Below are positions 61,401-64,000 of a stretch of DNA of 64,000 bases, piece by piece (within the stretch, counting starts at the first letter, position 1; each line of letters starts with the position of its first letter). The notes below the pieces were generated by a model that was not told where the DNA came from, searched no databases, and saw only the letters and a list, made by a program, of their open reading frames with translations. A program made the translations under genes and the position numbers. Where the stretch lies: NCBI RefSeq assembly GCF_042242105.1, contig NC_092027.1, positions 7,454,721-7,518,720 on the forward strand, given 5' to 3'. The stretch comes from Pempheris klunzingeri (lineage: Eukaryota > Chordata > Actinopteri > Acropomatiformes > Pempheridae).

Positions 61401-62332
61401 GCCAATGACCCTCTCCTTTCTGCCTTTTATGTTCAATAAATGAGGAGAGGTCGCAAATCTGCCCTTAACCACTCAGATGTTCATTCAAGTGTCTTTAAAT
61501 GTCGAGTATCCAGTCTCTCCTTGAGCCATATACATGAAAACATTCATTCATAACATCCTGACAGTCTGTTTACAAAATGGATTTAAAGATCTCTCAGATA
61601 CCTCAGCATTGCTTTAGACAATGAGCTCAGCTTCAGTCAGCGAACCATGGGCATTTACCAGAGAGAATCACAGCCATCTTTAACTAAAACATCTGTCTGG
61701 TCAACCACATCCCGGTTCTTCTGTATGGTGCCAGCTGTTTTTTCCAGATGCTTACAGTCAGAAATAATAAGAATAAACTCATTTAGGCAGCAAACTCATT
61801 GGTGTTTAGGTGTTTCATCTAATTGTGTTACCTCACCTTTAATCCCCAAAGTAGGCACAGTCACACATGAACTGTTTGGGAGGTTAATGCATTGTAAGTA
61901 TATTAAGCTGCTGCTAAAATGTCATCTTAAAATAGCATTTTTTGAAATAAGAATTTTTTGTAGTCTCTTTTTTTTAGTTTTTTAGTTGTAGTTAAAACCT
62001 GGAAGTGACCCAAGCTGGAGGAACAGCGTCTTCACCTAAAAACAACAAGCAGCGTCTGAGTGCAACTAGAACCATTTCAGTCACTCACAACTGTGTGTGT
62101 TTGCTCCACAGCCGGCTTTGTCGATGTCAAGAAGAAGGGCTGCCTACCAGTGGCTGAGTGCAACCAAACCAAAGAAGTGAATTTCCCCTCCAGCAACGCC
62201 AGCGCCACCGTCTACAGTATGACCAAGACGTGCTGCAACACCGACCTGTGTAACGCCGCGCCCGGGACCTCCGGCCTGAGCCTGGCCCTCGCCACCGTCA
62301 CCGCTCTGTTTGTGGCCAACGTCTTGGTTTGA
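52480..62332 (+). CDS. Ly6/uPAR-domain GPI-anchored surface protein
   Basis: Three exons: 52480-52531, 60858-60968 and 62112-62332; 127 aa, GT-AG junctions, in frame. The signal peptide is about residues 1-20. One three-finger domain (about 21-105) has ten cysteines in Ly6 order: LRCYEC, FDFC, TTC, GEQC, KKGC, AEC, then KTCCNTDLCN, the family signature. Sequons are NQT and NAS. A hydrophobic tail after NAAPGTSG (about 106-127) predicts GPI anchoring. Such proteins act at the outer leaflet in adhesion, receptor modulation or gamete contact; the ligand here is unknown. It resembles fish genes annotated as spaca4-like or ly6-like, so no symbol is given. Its place after csnk2b parallels the mammalian CSNK2B-LY6G order. 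Intron 1 is 8.3 kb and full of repeats. Confidence 0.9.
53470..53715 (-). mobile_element. Dispersed teleost repeat with TTAATCAATTAA-type arm, copy 1
   Basis: On the minus strand: AGAGCTGCAGCTGCATGAAT, later TTTTGTTTTGTCCAATAAAT, and near the other end AATCGTTTCAATCAACTAAT. Order and wording fit a common teleost repeat also present at 58490-58600 and 63845-64000. Confidence 0.5.
54380..54426 (+). repeat. (GT)n microsatellite, imperfect
   Basis: GTGTGTG blocks separated by GTGGG and TAGGG interruptions. Confidence 0.85.
56508..56584 (+). repeat. (CTA)n trinucleotide repeat
   Basis: About 20 CTA/ACT units in three blocks broken by CAAGTA and TATAAGTGG. Confidence 0.9.
57341..57401 (+). repeat. 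(GT)n followed by a 23-T tract
   Basis: GT repeat at 57342-57361, then TGGACGAGGGGTGGGG, then a T run from about 57379 to 57401. Confidence 0.9.
58490..58600 (+). mobile_element. Dispersed teleost repeat, copy 2 (internal part)
   Basis: GATATCATATTATATTGAAT then ATCTTTTTGGACTGTTGGTG, the internal block of the repeat seen at 53470-53715 and 63845-64000. Confidence 0.5.
58725..58775 (+). mobile_element. LINE/SINE 3' tail
   Basis: GAATTTCCCTCTATGGGGGA then TCAATAAAGTCCATCT, the same tail type as at 19200-19255 but on the opposite strand. Confidence 0.6.
61575..61765 (+). mobile_element. Reverse-transcriptase remnant in Ly6 intron 2
   Basis: A frame reads LRYLSIALDNELSFSQ, the form of the conserved YLG-x-xLDN-xL-F block of fish LINE ORF2. 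The following sequence is frameshifted. Confidence 0.4.
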
Positions 62333-62545
62333 CAGAGTGAATGATGGATGACATAAAATGCATGCACACATTACAACACACACACACACACTATCCTTGA
62401 GGTGCATCGTTCTTTTTTGAGTTCACACAAGTGTTTATATCCGTTAAAATTTAATTCCCTCCATCTTGTATTTGTATTTTTTAGAGAGTAACAGGTCCCA
62501 GTCCTCATTTCCCTGTATGAGATAATAAAATGATTTAAGATGTCC
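62333..62545 (+). terminator. Ly6 gene 3'UTR and polyadenylation signal
   Basis: AATAAA at 62524-62529, about 190 bp after the stop, followed within 50 bp by T/G-rich sequence. A short CA repeat lies at 62378-62391. Confidence 0.7.
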
Positions 62546-62672
62546 ATCCGTTTAAAGTGATTTTAATGTTTCTTTAATCCACTTGAATGAGCAGTATCCC
62601 ATCTAGATACTGAATCACATGTTAGGCATTTCACTGTGTGGGTAATTGTTTGCTTATTTGTGGTCATACTGC

Positions 62673-62936
62673 TTAAAGGAGTGGTTCAACAATTTGGGAA
62701 ATGCTTATTTGTTTTTTTGTTTGTTTTGATGGTCAAGACTTATATAGAGGATCAATACCACTCTAATGTCTGAGCTGAATCTGAAGCTACAACCAGTAGC
62801 CAGTTAGCCTATCTTAGCATTAGCAATGGAAACGGAGGGAAACGGCAGTGGTATTGTTCTTCTCATCTATCTCGAGGCAAGAAGGGGAATAAGCATATTT
62901 CTCAAAATGTTGAACTGGTCCTTTAATTTATTGGCT
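62673..62936. mobile_element. Fold-back element, family member 3
   Basis: Left end TTAAAGGAGTGGTTCAACAA and inverted right end TTAAAGGACCAGTTCAACAT (minus strand), both continuing into TTTGGGAAATGCTTAT-like arms. The interior includes GATCAATACCACTCTAATGT. It is the least decayed of the three members seen here. Confidence 0.8.
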
Positions 62937-63844
62937 TTGACCCTATCATTTTCATTTTAGTGTCATAATATTCAAATGCTGATATATAGATTTCAAAGCT
63001 TCCACTTGAGTTCACTTTATTAACGTGTCATAATGTAAATTGTCTCTGTGCGTCCGTCTGTCTGTGTTAGAGCATCTTTTAGTTTCGTTCTTTTTTTTTT
63101 TTTTTTTTGACAAATGGTTTTATCAATTCTGTGTTTAACCTGTTTTTTGTTTCTGATATTTGTGTCAAATCTACGCTGCACATTACTCATGAACTATAGG
63201 GTTTGTGTATGTATATAAATATATATAGATATGTAAGGGGGGGAATGTGACCAAATTGTGATTAAATCAGTCTTTTTTTGTTTTTGACATTTGTCAGGGC
63301 CGATCTTTGGATACCCCCTACACAATACAAATCTTTAAAGCCAACACTTTTGGCTGTATTTTCCAAAAATGATTTGGGGGAAATTGGTTGTGGAGACAAT
63401 CTGAAGAATGCAATAAATAAATATTCAAACTGGGAAAAAACTGGTGTGATTTGGTTTCCTGCTTCGAAATGTGTCTTGGCTCATTGACATCCGTCAGGGC
63501 TGACTGGTTCTTCAGGTTGACCCACAGCAGAGATACTGTGGCTCTACTACCGGTATGAAGGTGTTGGCCTGATTTCAGGACATTTTAAACATGAGGAAAT
63601 TTCAGGTTAAACTCAAGAAAAGTTGCTTGTAAACAAACATAAATCATAACCCAAGAGGAGTGTTTTTATGAATGGCTTTAATCATGTAAAAGTTAGGTGA
63701 TAATTTCAGCTTCATAACATCAATTGATGATATTCTGACTTAAGTGGTTTTCCCCGTATTCTCTCCTCAGTAAAGAGGTGACATGTAGTAGACATGTAGT
63801 GCATCCCCTTTATCTTCTTACTACACTTTTGAAACAACTACATG
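62937..63844. other. Intergenic sequence downstream of the Ly6 gene
   Basis: AT-rich, with a T run near 63092-63109 and a TATA-rich microrepeat near 63210-63230. No gene seen. Confidence 0.5.
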
Positions 63845-64000
63845 CATTAGAGCTGAAAACAACTGGTCGATTAATAAATTGATCGTCAAGCTAAAACGCC
63901 AAATATTGTCTGGTTTCAGCTTTTCAAATGGGAAGATTTGATGCTCTCCTGTGTCATATGTGATCCAAAACAGAATACTTATGGGTTTTTCACTGTTATT
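63845..64000 (+). mobile_element. Dispersed teleost repeat, copy 3, cut by window edge
   Basis: Starts TTAGAGCTGAAAACAACTGG, then TCGATTAATAAATTGATCGT, then AAACGCCAAATATTGTCTGG and TTTCAGCTTTTCAAATG. It continues past position 64000. Confidence 0.55.

Overview
The window is nuclear DNA of a bony fish, probably a spiny-rayed teleost. It is made of split vertebrate genes with GT-AG introns, long CA/TG and CT microsatellites, and many fold-back and LINE-tail repeats of kinds I know from teleosts. There are no operons, ribosome binding sites, CRISPR arrays or tRNA genes. Four of the five genes (NEU1, PRRC2A, CSNK2B and an LY6 gene) are counterparts of genes in the mammalian MHC class III region, so this is a compact teleost piece of that region.

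Layout, left to right. (1) 410-6173, minus strand: seven coding exons of a TMEM268-like two-pass membrane protein whose last exon lies left of the window. (2) 10285-17083, plus strand: complete lysosomal sialidase neu1, six exons, 387 aa, with two palindromic E-box-type sites and a purine tract just upstream and one apparent GC-AG intron. (3) 23571-34216, plus strand: prrc2a (BAT2), 16 coding exons in continuous frame, 1960 aa. It ends at a stop where mammalian proteins continue for several hundred residues. (4) 39070-44243, plus strand: csnk2b, six coding exons, 215 aa, almost identical to the mammalian casein kinase 2 beta subunit, with a long 3'UTR carrying a fold-back transposon. (5) 52480-62332, plus strand: a GPI-anchored Ly6/uPAR protein of 127 aa with an 8.3-kb first intron and a TATA promoter with CRE-like sites.

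The genes are neighbours by ancestry and do not form one pathway: lysosomal glycan breakdown (neu1), RNA binding (prrc2a), kinase regulation (csnk2b), a cell-surface three-finger protein (Ly6) and an unassigned membrane protein. Intergenic DNA and introns hold decayed DNA transposons (several fold-back families, a Tc1-like end, a hAT-like pair), LINE 3' ends and reverse-transcriptase fragments, and simple repeats. All exon boundaries were read by eye from splice sites, reading frame and remembered protein families; no alignment or expression data were used.
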